From positions 1,860,001 to 1,924,000 of the forward strand of contig NZ_JACHBR010000001.1 in the NCBI RefSeq assembly GCF_014200435.1: a stretch of 64,000 nt of DNA, written 5' to 3'. Made by a program: the position numbers and the translations under genes. The notes below the pieces were generated by a model. That model made no database searches and was not told where the DNA came from. It saw only the letters and a program-made list of their open reading frames with translations. Positions 40,558-48,847 of the stretch are shown here, piece by piece. Numbering within the stretch: position 1 is the stretch's first letter; each line of letters starts with the position of its first letter. The stretch comes from Sphaerisporangium krabiense (GTDB lineage Bacteria; Actinomycetota; Actinomycetes; Streptosporangiales; Streptosporangiaceae).

Positions 40558-41539
40558 CGCCCGTCCTCCCGGACCGGGTGAGGAGGGTCTCGCGGACCCG
40601 CCGGAGGCGCGGTAGTCCGGCCAGTGCCGCCCGGGCCCGGTGCCGCATCGTCTCCGGGGTGCCCACGCCGAGGTCGTCCAGCAGCTCTTCGAGGGCGGCG
40701 GCGCCGTGCGGGGCGAAGGTCAGGCAGCGTGCGAAGGTGACGACGATCCACCAGGTCGCCTCGCGGTGCAGGCCCTGGTCGACGAGCTCGCGGGTGCCGT
40801 CGATGGAGATGTGCCGGGCCTCGGGGGTGAGGTCGCTGCCGTACGGCCGCGCCGGGTCGTAGGGCACGCGGTCGTAGACGTCGGCCAGCCGCTCCAGATG
40901 CGCGGCGACCCGCGACCTGGAGAGGTTCTCGCACCCGAGCCAGGCGAGCAACTCCTCGTGGAACCCGGCTCGGCCGTGGCTCGCGAGCACCTCCCGGGCC
41001 GCCACGTAGCGGCGGCGAACGGTCGGGTTGACGCCGGCGGCCGTCAGGACCACCAGCGTCGGCAGGCTCGCCGGGAACGCCCAGGCGAGCGCCCGCGCGG
41101 CGAGCGGCCGGCCGGTGTCGAGGCCGGCCAGGGTCTCGATGCGGGCCTCCAGCGCCGCGCATCGCGCGCGAACCCAGCGCGGGTGGGCGAAATCCCGTGC
41201 CACGGCGGCGTGCAGGGCCGCGAGCGATCCGTCCGGATCGGACACGAGGACGCCTCTGCTCAACCCGGGCGCCAAGGCCGGTGAGGCCAGCACCTGCTCC
41301 GCCGGCTGCGACGGCGCGTAGCTCACCTCGAGCAGCAGGCCCTCGTGCCGGAACTTGCCCAGCTTGGGCGGGACCTCGCCGCGCACCACGATCACCACGT
41401 CGACGTCGGAGGTGGCCGGGAGTTCCGCGTCCACCGGCGCCCAGGCGACCGAGCCGCTGATGTAGGCGCCCGCGAAGCCCGGAACCCGGTGGCCCGCCAC
41501 CCAGCGCGCCGCCACCGCCCGCGCCTCCCCGATCTTCAC
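40541..41539 (-). CDS. Nucleotidyltransferase-fold protein
   Basis: 332 residues. The N-terminus carries the nucleotidyltransferase signature ISGSVAWAP followed by SDVDVVIVVRG (G-S...D-x-D), the metal-binding pattern of the pol-beta superfamily. The helical C-terminal part (about residues 110-330) resembles the substrate domains of aminoglycoside adenylyltransferase-like proteins but has no specific motif I know. A DxD pair suggests it is active. Substrate unknown: antibiotic modification, tRNA or a toxin-like role are all possible. It stands alone, convergent with the peptidase gene. Confidence 0.8.
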   Translation of the reverse strand: MKIGEARAVAARWVAGHRVPGFAGAYISGSVAWAPVDAELPATSDVDVVIVVRGEVPPKLGKFRHEGLLLEVSYAPSQPAEQVLASPALAPGLSRGVLVSDPDGSLAALHAAVARDFAHPRWVRARCAALEARIETLAGLDTGRPLAARALAWAFPASLPTLVVLTAAGVNPTVRRRYVAAREVLASHGRAGFHEELLAWLGCENLSRSRVAAHLERLADVYDRVPYDPARPYGSDLTPEARHISIDGTRELVDQGLHREATWWIVVTFARCLTFAPHGAAALEELLDDLGVGTPETMRHRARAALAGLPRLRRVRETLLTRSGRTGVSDGR

Positions 41540-41624
41540 GGTCCGACTCTAGGGAGACGCCGCGCGCCGCCACAACGGGTCAGAACCTTCTCTCCACGGG
41601 CCGGCCGCCGGCCAGGGTGTGCGG

Positions 41625-42827
41625 TCAGCGGTGCAGCCGGAGGCTGGGCACGGGGTGCGGACCGTCGGTCTCCAGGCGGTACTCCTCACCGGACTTGTGC
41701 TGGTTGTCCTCGATGACCTGCTCGGACGGCGGCCGTTCACCGCCCATGACGGCCTCCTGCATGCGCTGGAAGCGTTCGTGGGCGTCCTGGACGTATCCGG
41801 TGCCGAGCGTGGTGTAGTCGATCTGGGTGGCGAGCAGGTCGCGCAGGAACCCCTTGTTCGGCTCGAACGTCACCGGGGCGGGCAGCTCCGGCGCGAGCAC
41901 CTGCTCGGGGTCGCGGCCGTCGTGCTTCTTGAACAGTTCCGCGGCCAGGCGCAGGTGTTCCAGCTCCATGTTCAGGTGCAGTTCCCAGATGCTCTTCACC
42001 TTGGGGTCGGACTCGGTCTCCATGAACGAGTGGTACAGGTAGCACTCGTTGTACTCGTGGTTGAGCAGCATCTCCCACCAGCTCTCGCCCGGGTCCACCA
42101 GCGACTCGTAGTGGGTGACGTGCTCCTCCTCCACCATTCCGATCTCCTGGTAGAGCTGCCGGGCGATGGGCTCCATGTAGGTGGGGCCGACGTTCATGTA
42201 GAAGTTCATCGTCTGCTGCTCGGCCGACATGATCGTCAACGCGTGCAGCTTGGAGATCGGCGCCGCGCTGTTCCTGTCGTACGGCTCCCGGACGTTGTCC
42301 ATCGGGTCGCGGTGGTGCAGGTAGGTGGGCCTGCCGGGCATGACCTCGGTCAGGGCGTCGACGATCTTCTCGGCCTTGCGGTGCTCGATCATCTCGTACA
42401 GGTTGGCGTACCGGTACAGGTGATCGAAGTCCTCCAGCACGCCGAACTCGTACGCCTGCCGCAGGTAGGGGTCGGGCTCCATCCGCGCCACCCACGCGGT
42501 CAGGTCCACCGCCACCTGCTCGTAGGCGATCGTCGTCTCCAGCACCGAGGCCAGGCCCGGCAGCAGCCAGTTCACCGCCTTCTGCTGCTGCGCCTCGATG
42601 TACCGCACCCGCGCGAGCTGCTGCTTGAGCTCCACGCTCGGGCAGTGCCGCGCCAGCTGGTGTCCGAAGAAGATGGCCTCGACCTCGATGCCGTTCATCG
42701 TGATGATCCGGCACCGGGTGTAGGGATCGGAGTGGTCCGGATCGATGGGCATGACGTTGAGCTCACGCCAGTCGCGCACCTGCTTGTCGAGCGGGATGCC
42801 ACGCTCCCGCAACGGGTTGAAGGCCAT
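41625..42827 (-). CDS. Large ferritin-like diiron protein
   Basis: 400 residues, all helical. Several diiron-type motifs are visible: EVEAIFFGHQLARH, TIAYEQVAVDLTAW, ANLYEMIEHRKAEK, MVEEEHVTHYESLV and NMELEHLRLAAELF. The E-x2-H patterns occur in both the first and second halves, so the chain probably holds two four-helix bundles. The ATG at 42827 follows GGGAG. It is divergent from the hemerythrin gene (193 bases apart). Proteins of this size and type are found in actinobacteria next to Mn catalases and are poorly characterised; oxygen or peroxide chemistry is likely, while iron storage is less so given the absence of cage-forming features. Confidence 0.78.
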   Translation of the reverse strand: MAFNPLRERGIPLDKQVRDWRELNVMPIDPDHSDPYTRCRIITMNGIEVEAIFFGHQLARHCPSVELKQQLARVRYIEAQQQKAVNWLLPGLASVLETTIAYEQVAVDLTAWVARMEPDPYLRQAYEFGVLEDFDHLYRYANLYEMIEHRKAEKIVDALTEVMPGRPTYLHHRDPMDNVREPYDRNSAAPISKLHALTIMSAEQQTMNFYMNVGPTYMEPIARQLYQEIGMVEEEHVTHYESLVDPGESWWEMLLNHEYNECYLYHSFMETESDPKVKSIWELHLNMELEHLRLAAELFKKHDGRDPEQVLAPELPAPVTFEPNKGFLRDLLATQIDYTTLGTGYVQDAHERFQRMQEAVMGGERPPSEQVIEDNQHKSGEEYRLETDGPHPVPSLRLHR

Positions 42828-43019
42828 CCCCGAACTCCCTCACGCTGGGTGGCTGCGGCGGGCCGATCGGTGACGGCCCGCTGTCGGCGGACGTACCCGA
42901 GGGCCGGCCGAGCGATGCCCCCGGTCGCCACTGGAGACGGCGCGTACTTGGTAAGGCAGGGGGTGAGCTGGGGAAACGCGGGGTAGGCCGTGGGCCGTGC
43001 ACGAGAGGAGACGCATCAC

Positions 43020-43607
43020 ATGACGGACACGCGGACCCAGGCCCCCGAGACGACGGGCGAGGACGACGTCATCGACCTGCTGGTGGCCCAGCACGGGATG
43101 ATCAGGGACCTGTTCGACGAGGTCGAGCAGGCGTCCGACGCCGACAGGTGGGAGACCTTCACCCGGCTGGTGCGCCTGCTGGCCGTCCACGAGACCGCCG
43201 AGGAGGAGATCGTCCATCCGTACGCCCGCCGCAAGCTGGACGGCGGCGACGCCATCGTGGACGATCGCCTGGCCGAGGAGAACGAGGCCAAGGAACTGCT
43301 CATGCGGATGGACCAGGCCGGTCCCGACGCGCCGGACTTCGCGGAGAACCTGGCCCTGCTGCGCGTCGCCGTGGAGGCGCACGCCCGCAGCGAGGAGCGC
43401 TACGAGTTCACCAAGCTGCGCGGCCACACCAGCGAGACCGAACGGCGGGCGCTGGCGGCGGGGGTGCGGGCCGCCGAGGCGATGGCGCCGACCCATCCCC
43501 ATCCCGGCATCGAGTCGGCCACCAAGAACATCCTCGTCGGCACCCCGGTGGCGATGATGGACCGCGTCCGCGACGTGATCCGCCAGGTCACCGGCAAAGG
43601 CGACTGA
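43020..43607 (+). CDS. Hemerythrin HHE-domain protein
   Basis: 195 residues from the ATG at 43020 (GAGAGGAG upstream). Iron ligands of the hemerythrin fold are in place: LLVAQHGMIRDLFDEV, VHETAEEEIVHPYARR and VEAHARSEERYEF. The C-terminal ~60 residues (THPHPGIESATKNILVGTPV) are a common extension in the actinobacterial group. The protein is soluble. Likely role: oxygen, NO or peroxide sensing or detoxification; it is divergent from the ferritin-like gene and near a Mn catalase gene, so it is probably part of the same stress response. Confidence 0.92.
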   Translation: MTDTRTQAPETTGEDDVIDLLVAQHGMIRDLFDEVEQASDADRWETFTRLVRLLAVHETAEEEIVHPYARRKLDGGDAIVDDRLAEENEAKELLMRMDQAGPDAPDFAENLALLRVAVEAHARSEERYEFTKLRGHTSETERRALAAGVRAAEAMAPTHPHPGIESATKNILVGTPVAMMDRVRDVIRQVTGKGD

Positions 43608-44054
43608 CCCGCGGACGTGGTCGAACAGCGGTTCCGCGTCATCTCGGCGCGCGACTCGTCGATCCGGTGGCGGGTCTCCTCCGGTTCGCGAGAGCTTGAG
43701 AGCCTCGACGATCCCCGCGGGCGCCGGGGAGTCCGGTGCTCTGGACACACCGGACTTTCGGCTGCGGGAACACGGCCCTCGGCCGGTCCGCGGGGATCGC
43801 GAGGCCGTCGGAGGCGGCCCACCGGCCGGCCCCACCGGTCACTCCGGTGAAGGGGCCGCCCGCGCCCAGGCCGGCGCCGCGACGTGGTTCCGTCGAACTC
43901 CCATGTCGGACGTTCGTGATGCGTCATCAGCGTGCTGTCGTGCTACTGAGCCCGTCCCGTACCCCTGTACGGGGCCTCTAACCTTTCGCACGGCCGTCAT
44001 GAAGGCCGTCCGGCACCCGGCGACCTCCTACGGCGCCGGGGAGATGGAGGGAAG
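43608..44054. other. Gene-poor stretch with gene remnants and a small hairpin
   Basis: 447 bases without an intact gene. The minus strand at 43631-43696 encodes a DUF3618-like fragment (see that entry). CCCGTAC and GTACGGG (43956-43962 and 43967-43973) form a small hairpin about 80 bases before the acidic small protein gene. The rest shows no recognisable coding content. Confidence 0.45.
43631..43696 (-). pseudogene. DUF3618-like N-terminal fragment
   Basis: The minus strand reads SREPEETRHRIDESRAEMTR, close to the opening of DUF3618 proteins (pattern P-E-x2-R-x2-I-x3-R-x-E-L). After this the frame gives RCSTTSAG and no transmembrane helix, so it is only a stub. It may be a relic of a DUF3618 gene next to the hemerythrin gene. 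The match is short and could be chance. Confidence 0.35.
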
Positions 44055-44255
44055 ATGTCGAAGAACGCGCGCCCCGACGACGAGGACGTGCCCTTGGCCG
44101 ACCGCCGTGCGGGGCAGGAGGACCAGCACGACGTGCCCGACTTCGCCGAGGAGTCCACCGCCTCCCCGACCGACCCGGCCGGGCAGCCGCACACCGACCC
44201 CGACCGGGACGTCTACGGAGACGACGAGGGCTACGAGGAGCCCACCCGGGCCTGA
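44055..44255 (+). CDS. Small acidic protein of unknown function
   Basis: 66 residues, start at 44055 directly after GGAGGGAAG, a strong ribosome binding site. The protein is highly acidic and probably disordered (DDEDVPLADRRAGQEDQHDV, ending DDEGYEEPTRA), without hydrophobic core or cysteines. It resembles small hydrophilic stress proteins in composition only. It sits in the ferritin-like/hemerythrin/Mn catalase island. I do not recognise a family. Confidence 0.6.
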   Translation: MSKNARPDDEDVPLADRRAGQEDQHDVPDFAEESTASPTDPAGQPHTDPDRDVYGDDEGYEEPTRA

Positions 44256-44443
44256 CCGGCGCACGGCTTCGCTCGCGCGGGCGCCGACCGAACCCGCCGG
44301 GCTGACGGGGGACGCTCGCCGGTGGTCGCGGCGGACGACCCGCCTGCCGAGCCGTGCCCGTGGTGAGTTGAACGCCGCTCGCGGCGTGGCTGGCCGCACA
44401 GGCGCGTCCCGCGGCGGCCCCGCGGACGGGGCGGGCTGCGCTC
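44256..44443. other. No recognisable feature
   Basis: Between the small acidic protein and the cytochrome c remnant. Open frames here lack starts with ribosome binding sites and show no domain; the missing front part of the cytochrome oxidase subunit II gene cannot be traced in it. Confidence 0.3.
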
Positions 44444-44706
44444 GGGCTGCGCGTGCTCCAGGCGGCGGCGTGCGGATCCTGCCACACCGTCCGCGGCACC
44501 ACGGCGGCCGGGCGCATCGGCCCGGACCTCACCCACGTGGGCGGCCGGAAGTTCCTGGCGGCCGGGACGGTGCCGAACAACCGCGGCTTCCTGGCGGCGG
44601 GATTTCCAACTTCCGGACGTTCGAACCGGGCAACAAGATGCCGCCCCAGCCGTTGCCGTCCGGCCAGTCGCAGGCGCTCATCGCCTACCTCGAGACCCTG
44701 CGTTAG
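44444..44706 (+). pseudogene. Cytochrome c domain remnant of caa3-type oxidase subunit II
   Basis: From 44444 one frame reads GLRVLQAAACGSCHTVRGTT, with the heme motif C-G-S-C-H, then GRIGPDLTHVGGRKFLAAGT and VPNNRGFLAAG. The homology then jumps to another frame near 44608 and continues EPGNKMPPQPLPSGQ, with the Met heme ligand, to SQALIAYLETLR and a stop at 44704-44706. This is the C-terminal cytochrome c domain of CoxB-type subunit II, split by a frameshift with a few residues missing (the normal RWI-x-DP segment). There is no CuA domain, membrane helix or start codon upstream. It is followed by the coxA-like stub in the normal gene order. Confidence 0.8.
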
Positions 44707-44748
44707 GCGGCGGGCTCGGGCATCCGGGACGCGACGCAGGCGCTCGAC

Positions 44749-44973
44749 GTGGCGCAGGAGGCGGCGGGCGAGCGGGTCGCGCGCGAGTGGCAGGAGGAGC
44801 ACGGACTGCGCGGCTGGGTCACCTCGGTCGACCACAAGCACATCGGCCGCCGCTACATGGTGACCGGGACGGTCTTCTTCACGCTGGCCGGCCTGGAGGC
44901 GCTCGCCATGCGCACCCGGCTGGCCGTCCCGAACCCCCGGGTGCTCACGCCCGGCACCTACAACCAGCTCTTC
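44749..44973 (+). pseudogene. N-terminal stub of cytochrome c oxidase subunit I
   Basis: About 75 codons match the beginning of CoxA/CtaD: EEHGLRGWVTSVDHKHIGRR, YMVTGTVFFTLAGLEALAMR, then LAVPNPRVLTPGTYNQLF. The homology stops just before the first heme-ligand helix, and the frame continues into unrelated sequence. Another frame ends at 45014 with DEPPKPYASSVV; this could be the last residues of the same gene, which would imply an internal deletion, but that is a guess. No functional oxidase can be made. Confidence 0.8.
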
Positions 44974-45040
44974 TCGACGAGCCGCCGAAGCCGTACGCGA
45001 GCAGCGTCGTGTGACGCGACCCGCGTCACGCGCCGGCCGG

Positions 45041-45298
45041 TCACCGGAGCACGGCCCTGGTCAGCGCCGGGCGTCCCGGGAGTACCAGGTGGACCAGCAT
45101 CGACGCCTCCGGGGCGTGCTCCGAGTTCTCCGGGGGGCGGTGTGACGGCCAGTCGACGACGAGGCTGCCCGGAGTGGCGCAGATGATCAGCGTGCCGAGC
45201 GCCCGGCGCGCCGCCGCCCGGGCGGGCGGATCGCCGGCCGGGCACGGCAGCCGTTCCAGACGGCCGTCCCAGTCCCGGTCACGGACGAACCTCGGCAC
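45041..45298 (-). CDS. Hypothetical protein, 85 residues
   Basis: Starts at a GTG (45298) preceded by AGGGGGCGG on the minus strand, 27 bases beyond the Mn catalase stop and co-directional with it. The sequence (VRDRDWDGRLERLPCPAGDP, then ALGTLIICATPGSLVVDW) has some hydrophobic content but no clear helix or motif. It overlaps no other gene. It may be a genuine small gene or decayed sequence like that on its other side. Confidence 0.35.
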   Translation of the reverse strand: MPRFVRDRDWDGRLERLPCPAGDPPARAAARRALGTLIICATPGSLVVDWPSHRPPENSEHAPEASMLVHLVLPGRPALTRAVLR

Positions 45299-45325
45299 CG
45301 CCGCCCCCTGTGCGGCGCGGCGCTC

Positions 45326-46225
45326 TCAGGTGAGCTTGTCCTTGAGTTTGCCGAGCGGCCCGGTCTCGGTGCCCAGGGCCGGGCCCTTGGGCTCGCCGAG
45401 GCTGCCGTCGTAGGTGTCGTACAGCTTGGGGTCGGGCGGCGGCGCCATGCCCACGTCGCCCAGCGGCCGCGGATCCATCAGGTAGACGAACTCGTGCCGC
45501 CCGTCGGGCTGCGGACCCGAGGCCCAGCCGCCGAGGGTGCCCTCGGTGCCCTCCGACAGGTCCCAGATGGTCTGGGCGTGCTCGGCGTACTCCTCGTCCA
45601 ACAGCGCGTTGGGGGCCACGGTGTCCTCCAGGCCGTCGGCCTTGAGCTCCTCGATCGCCTTGAGCCACAGGTTCTGGTGCAGCGTGTCCCGGGCCAGGTT
45701 GAACTTCAGCATGTCCTTGACCCCGGGGTCGTCGGTCATGTTGTACAGCCGCGCGGTCTGCAACCGCCCCTGCGCCTCGGCGGCCACGTTCGCCCGGAAG
45801 TCGGCCAGCAGGTTGCCGCTCGCGACGATGTACCGGCCGTTCCAGGGGTAGCCGTTGCTGTCGGCCGGCAGCGGCCCGCCCCCGCCGACGATGGCCTGCT
45901 GCGGGTCCATGCCGCCCAGCACCGCGCCCACCACCGGGTCGGTCATGGCCATCTTCGTCACCGCCGTGGCCGGAGCGCCCTCCAGCAGGCGGGCGACCAT
46001 CGTGGCCAGCATCTCCACGTGACCGATCTCCTCGGTCGCGATGTCCATGATGAGGTCCTTGTACTTGCCGGGCATCCGGCAGTTCCACCCCTGGAAGAGA
46101 TATTGCATGGTGACGGTCATCTCACCCCAGGCCCCGCCGATCAGTTCCTGGAGCTTGCGGGCGTAAACGGGGTCGGGCTTGTCGGGCTTCGCCTCGAACT
46201 GCAGCCGCTTGGTGTGCATGAACAC
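45326..46225 (-). CDS. Manganese catalase
   Basis: Decomposes hydrogen peroxide with a di-manganese centre; 299 residues, normal size. Metal ligands: Glu in IGGAWGEMTVTMQYLFQG, Glu and His in ATEEIGHVEM, Glu in ANVAAEAQGRLQTARL and His in LARDTLHQNLWLKAI. The C-terminal part (YLMDPRPLGDVGMAPPPDP) matches the actinobacterial/Bacillus YjqC-type group. The GTG at 46225 has AAGGAG seven bases upstream; an ATG two codons later is an alternative. It is part of a stress island with the ferritin-like and hemerythrin genes. Confidence 0.95.
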   Translation of the reverse strand: MFMHTKRLQFEAKPDKPDPVYARKLQELIGGAWGEMTVTMQYLFQGWNCRMPGKYKDLIMDIATEEIGHVEMLATMVARLLEGAPATAVTKMAMTDPVVGAVLGGMDPQQAIVGGGGPLPADSNGYPWNGRYIVASGNLLADFRANVAAEAQGRLQTARLYNMTDDPGVKDMLKFNLARDTLHQNLWLKAIEELKADGLEDTVAPNALLDEEYAEHAQTIWDLSEGTEGTLGGWASGPQPDGRHEFVYLMDPRPLGDVGMAPPPDPKLYDTYDGSLGEPKGPALGTETGPLGKLKDKLT

Positions 46226-46509
46226 GGGACCGCTCCTTCATCGCTGACGGGGAAGACCATGGGAACCGGCCGGCGCCGATCGCCACGGCGGGACGCCTTC
46301 CCCATGCGATCACGCACGGCGACGTCTCCCTGATCGGGACACGACCCCCGATACCGATTCATGCCACGACGTTGCATTCGATAAGGCAGGTAGCCTGTTT
46401 ATTACGCTTTCCAGGTCGGGCGGCGGCAATTCGCTGGACCATTGCCATGCGGCGGTTCGACGGCGCTCATCAGGTGATTTCGCCACATATAAGCGGGTAT
46501 GCCGGAGTC

Positions 46510-46692
46510 ATGGCTGGTGCGCGGGAAAGCTGGCATCCCGGTATGAAAGCGCCGCGGAGCGGAATCTACGAATGCGACGGTCCCTGTGGACACCTGTGGT
46601 CCACCGAGGTCTCAGGCCACCGATTCCCGCCCCTCCCGGCCGAGTGCGACGGCCTCAGATGGCGCCTGATCACCGCGAGGCCGCCCGCGTGA
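46510..46692 (+). CDS. Small zinc-ribbon-like protein (YjzC-like)
   Basis: 60 residues. After a short lead (HPGMKAPRSGIYECDGPCG) it has a CxxxC pair followed by TEVSGHRFPPLPAECDGLRW, with a further cysteine. The pattern G-x-Y-x-C...C-G-H...G-H-x-F-P-P recalls the small YjzC-type proteins, in which cysteines and histidine bind zinc. Position next to the Mn catalase gene, on the opposite strand, suggests shared stress control. The start codon is uncertain (46510 or 46543). Confidence 0.55.
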   Translation: MAGARESWHPGMKAPRSGIYECDGPCGHLWSTEVSGHRFPPLPAECDGLRWRLITARPPA

Positions 46693-46721
46693 CCTCCGCC
46701 GGGCGGCGCGCCGCCCGGCCC

Positions 46722-47477
46722 CTATGGGCGGCGTCGCAGCAGGTAGGTGTCCATGATCCAGCCCTTGCGGCGGCGGGCCTGGTCGCGTAGCTCGCGGATG
46801 CGGCCGGCGACCTCGGCGACCGGGCCGTCCACCAGGATCTCGTCGGGAGTGCCCACATAGGCGCCCCAGTAGATGTGGAAGTCGCCGTCCAGGTCGCCGA
46901 AGGCGGTGTGCGCGTCCAGCATGACGACCAGGTCGTCGGCCGTGGCGCCGCCCTCGGCCAGGCGGCGGCCCGTCGTGACGTGCAGCGGACGGCCCACCCG
47001 GGTCAGGCTCACCCGGTGGCGCGCGGCCAGCGCGGACACGCTGCTGATCCCCGGGATGACCTCGTGGTCGAAACGGACGTCGCCCCGGGCGAGGATCTCC
47101 TCGACGATGGCGAGCGTGCTGTCGTACAGGCCCGGATCGCCCCACACCAGGAACGCGCCGGTCTGCCCGTCGGCGAGCTCGTCCCGGATGAGCCGTTCGC
47201 AGATCCGCGCGCGGCGGGACCGCCAGTCCTCCACCGCCGCGCCGTAGGCGGCGGAGGTCCGGTCGCGCTCGGGGTCACCGGCCTCCACCACGCGGTACGC
47301 GCCCTCGGCGTGCGCCTCGATGAGCTCCCGCCGCAGCCGGGTCAGGTCGTCCTTGACCTCGCCCTTGTCCAGGACGAAGAACACGTCGGCGCGGGCCATC
47401 GCCTTGACCGCCTGCAGGGTCAGGTGATCGGGGTCCCCGGCGCCGATGCCGATGATGAGGATGCGCTTCACCCGCAC
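46722..47477 (-). CDS. cobF: Precorrin-6A synthase (deacetylating)
   Basis: 251 residues from the GTG at 47477, seven bases after GGGGAGGG. Methylates C-1 of the corrin ring with loss of the acetyl group in aerobic cobalamin synthesis. The SAM-dependent tetrapyrrole methylase fold is clear: RILIIGIGAGDPDHLTLQAV, FLVWGDPGLYDST, VIPGISSVSALAARH and GRPLHVTTGR. The C-terminal DFHIYWGAYVGTPDEILVDG is typical of CobF. No other cob gene is within the window; cobF commonly stands alone in actinobacteria. The longer frame to 47735 would run into the divergent kinase gene. Confidence 0.93.
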   Translation of the reverse strand: MRVKRILIIGIGAGDPDHLTLQAVKAMARADVFFVLDKGEVKDDLTRLRRELIEAHAEGAYRVVEAGDPERDRTSAAYGAAVEDWRSRRARICERLIRDELADGQTGAFLVWGDPGLYDSTLAIVEEILARGDVRFDHEVIPGISSVSALAARHRVSLTRVGRPLHVTTGRRLAEGGATADDLVVMLDAHTAFGDLDGDFHIYWGAYVGTPDEILVDGPVAEVAGRIRELRDQARRRKGWIMDTYLLRRRP

Positions 47478-47625
47478 GAGTCTGCCCTCCCCGCCCGACG
47501 GGGCCACCGCCCGGGGTACGGGGAGATCGTGACCGCGGGCGCCGCGGCAGGAGGGCCGCCCCCGGGTACATCCAGAGCATGGCCGGGATGACGGGGCGGA
47601 CGCGTCCCGGGTCCGGGGGGTTGAT

Positions 47626-48723
47626 TTGCTGGACCTGTACCAGTCGATCCCGGGGCGTCGCAGGATGACCAGTCGGAGAGCGTGGCGGCACCGCTCCATC
47701 AGGACCCGCGTGACCACCGTGGCGAGCACCGTCACGGCGCTGGTCTGCCTCGCCTCGGCCCTGGCGCTGTCGCTCGCCGCCCCGCAGCCTCGGCTCTACG
47801 GCAGCCCGGCCGTGCTGGCCGGGCTCGTCGGCGGTTCCCTTCTGCTGATCACGGCCACCGCGCTCGGGACGTACTGGATGATGGGCAGGACCCTGCGGCC
47901 GGTGCGGGCCATCAGCAGGAAGCTCGCCACGATCCGGCCCTCCGACCTGGGCGAGCGGGTTCCGCTGCCGAGCCATGACGACGAGTTCAAGGAGCTGGCG
48001 CAGGCGACCAACCAGACGCTGGAGCGTGCGCACGCGGCGATCCAGGGCCAGTTGAGGTTCGCCTCGGAGACCTCCCACGACCTGCGCAACCCCCTCGCGG
48101 CCATGCGCACCGAGATCGAGGACGCGCTCATGGGCGGGGAGGAGACCGACTGGACGCAGACCGCCGGCAGGCTGCTGGAGTCCGTCGAGCGATTGCAGGG
48201 CCTGGTGACCGACCTGCTGGAGATCTCCCGGCTCGACGCGGGCGTCATCGGCCACCACGACCTCCTCAACCTCGCCGTCCTGGTGGACGGCGAGCTCGAC
48301 CACCGGCAGAGCAAGGTCAGGGTGGTCAGGAGGTTCAGCAGCGGCGTGATGGTCTACGGAGAGCGGGTCGGGCTGACCCGGCTGCTGCACAACCTCATGG
48401 ACAACGCCGAACGCCACGCCCACTCCATGGTCAAGGTCACCGTCGAGCACCGGGGCGACGCGGCGGTGCTGGAGGTGTACGACGACGGGAGCGGGGTGCC
48501 GCCCGAGCAGCGGGAGGTCATCTTCGAGCGCTTCACCCGGCTGCAGGAGGCGCGCGCCAAGGACAGCGGCGGCACCGGCCTCGGCCTGCCGATCGCCCGG
48601 CAGATCACCGAGGAGCACGGCGGCACCCTCGTCGTCGAGGACAGCCCGTCCGGGGCGCGCTTCGTCGCCCGCTTTCCCCGGCCGGGCGCGCCGGGCGGGG
48701 GCTTCACGCTCGTCCCGGAATGA
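47626..48723 (+). CDS. Orphan sensor histidine kinase
   Basis: 365 residues from the TTG at 47626, or 352 from the ATG at 47665; neither has a strong ribosome binding site. Two close transmembrane helices (VASTVTALVCLASALALSLA and GLVGGSLLLITATALGTYWM) enclose only about 15 outer residues. A HAMP linker, H-box FASETSHDLRNPLAAMRTEI, N-box LLHNLMDNAERHAH and G-boxes VYDDGSGVPP and GGTGLGLPIARQITEEHGG follow. No response regulator gene is adjacent. The minimal outer loop suggests membrane-state or partner sensing. Confidence 0.92.
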   Translation: MLDLYQSIPGRRRMTSRRAWRHRSIRTRVTTVASTVTALVCLASALALSLAAPQPRLYGSPAVLAGLVGGSLLLITATALGTYWMMGRTLRPVRAISRKLATIRPSDLGERVPLPSHDDEFKELAQATNQTLERAHAAIQGQLRFASETSHDLRNPLAAMRTEIEDALMGGEETDWTQTAGRLLESVERLQGLVTDLLEISRLDAGVIGHHDLLNLAVLVDGELDHRQSKVRVVRRFSSGVMVYGERVGLTRLLHNLMDNAERHAHSMVKVTVEHRGDAAVLEVYDDGSGVPPEQREVIFERFTRLQEARAKDSGGTGLGLPIARQITEEHGGTLVVEDSPSGARFVARFPRPGAPGGGFTLVPE

Positions 48724-48814
48724 CCGCGCCAGGGGACGGCACGGCGTCGGCCGCACGGACACGGTGAAGCGAGCGGCGTCGCCACGACGTCACACCGAGG
48801 GAATCCCGGGTTGA

Positions 48815-48847
48815 TATGACGCCACTATGATGTCATTATGGCGTCAT
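48815..48847 (+). repeat. Three tandem 11-bp repeats overlapping a start codon
   Basis: TATGACGCCAC, TATGATGTCAT and TATGGCGTCAT follow each other without gaps (48815-48825, 48826-48836, 48837-48847). The consensus is TATGRYGYCAY. The outer parts also form an inverted repeat, TGACGCCA with TGGCGTCA. The last repeat runs into the ATG at 48846 of the ribbon-helix-helix gene. Ribbon-helix-helix proteins bind such tandem sites spaced about one helical turn, so this is probably its autoregulatory operator. Confidence 0.75.

Noticed and set aside
44787-45014. 75-codon open frame at the oxidase remnant
   Set aside because: It overlaps the coxA-like stub in another frame and has no ribosome binding site; only its last codons could derive from coxA.
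46722-47735. Longer CobF with an 86-residue N-terminal extension
   Set aside because: The extension has no tetrapyrrole-methylase character and overlaps the divergent kinase gene; the GTG at 47477 has a good Shine-Dalgarno.
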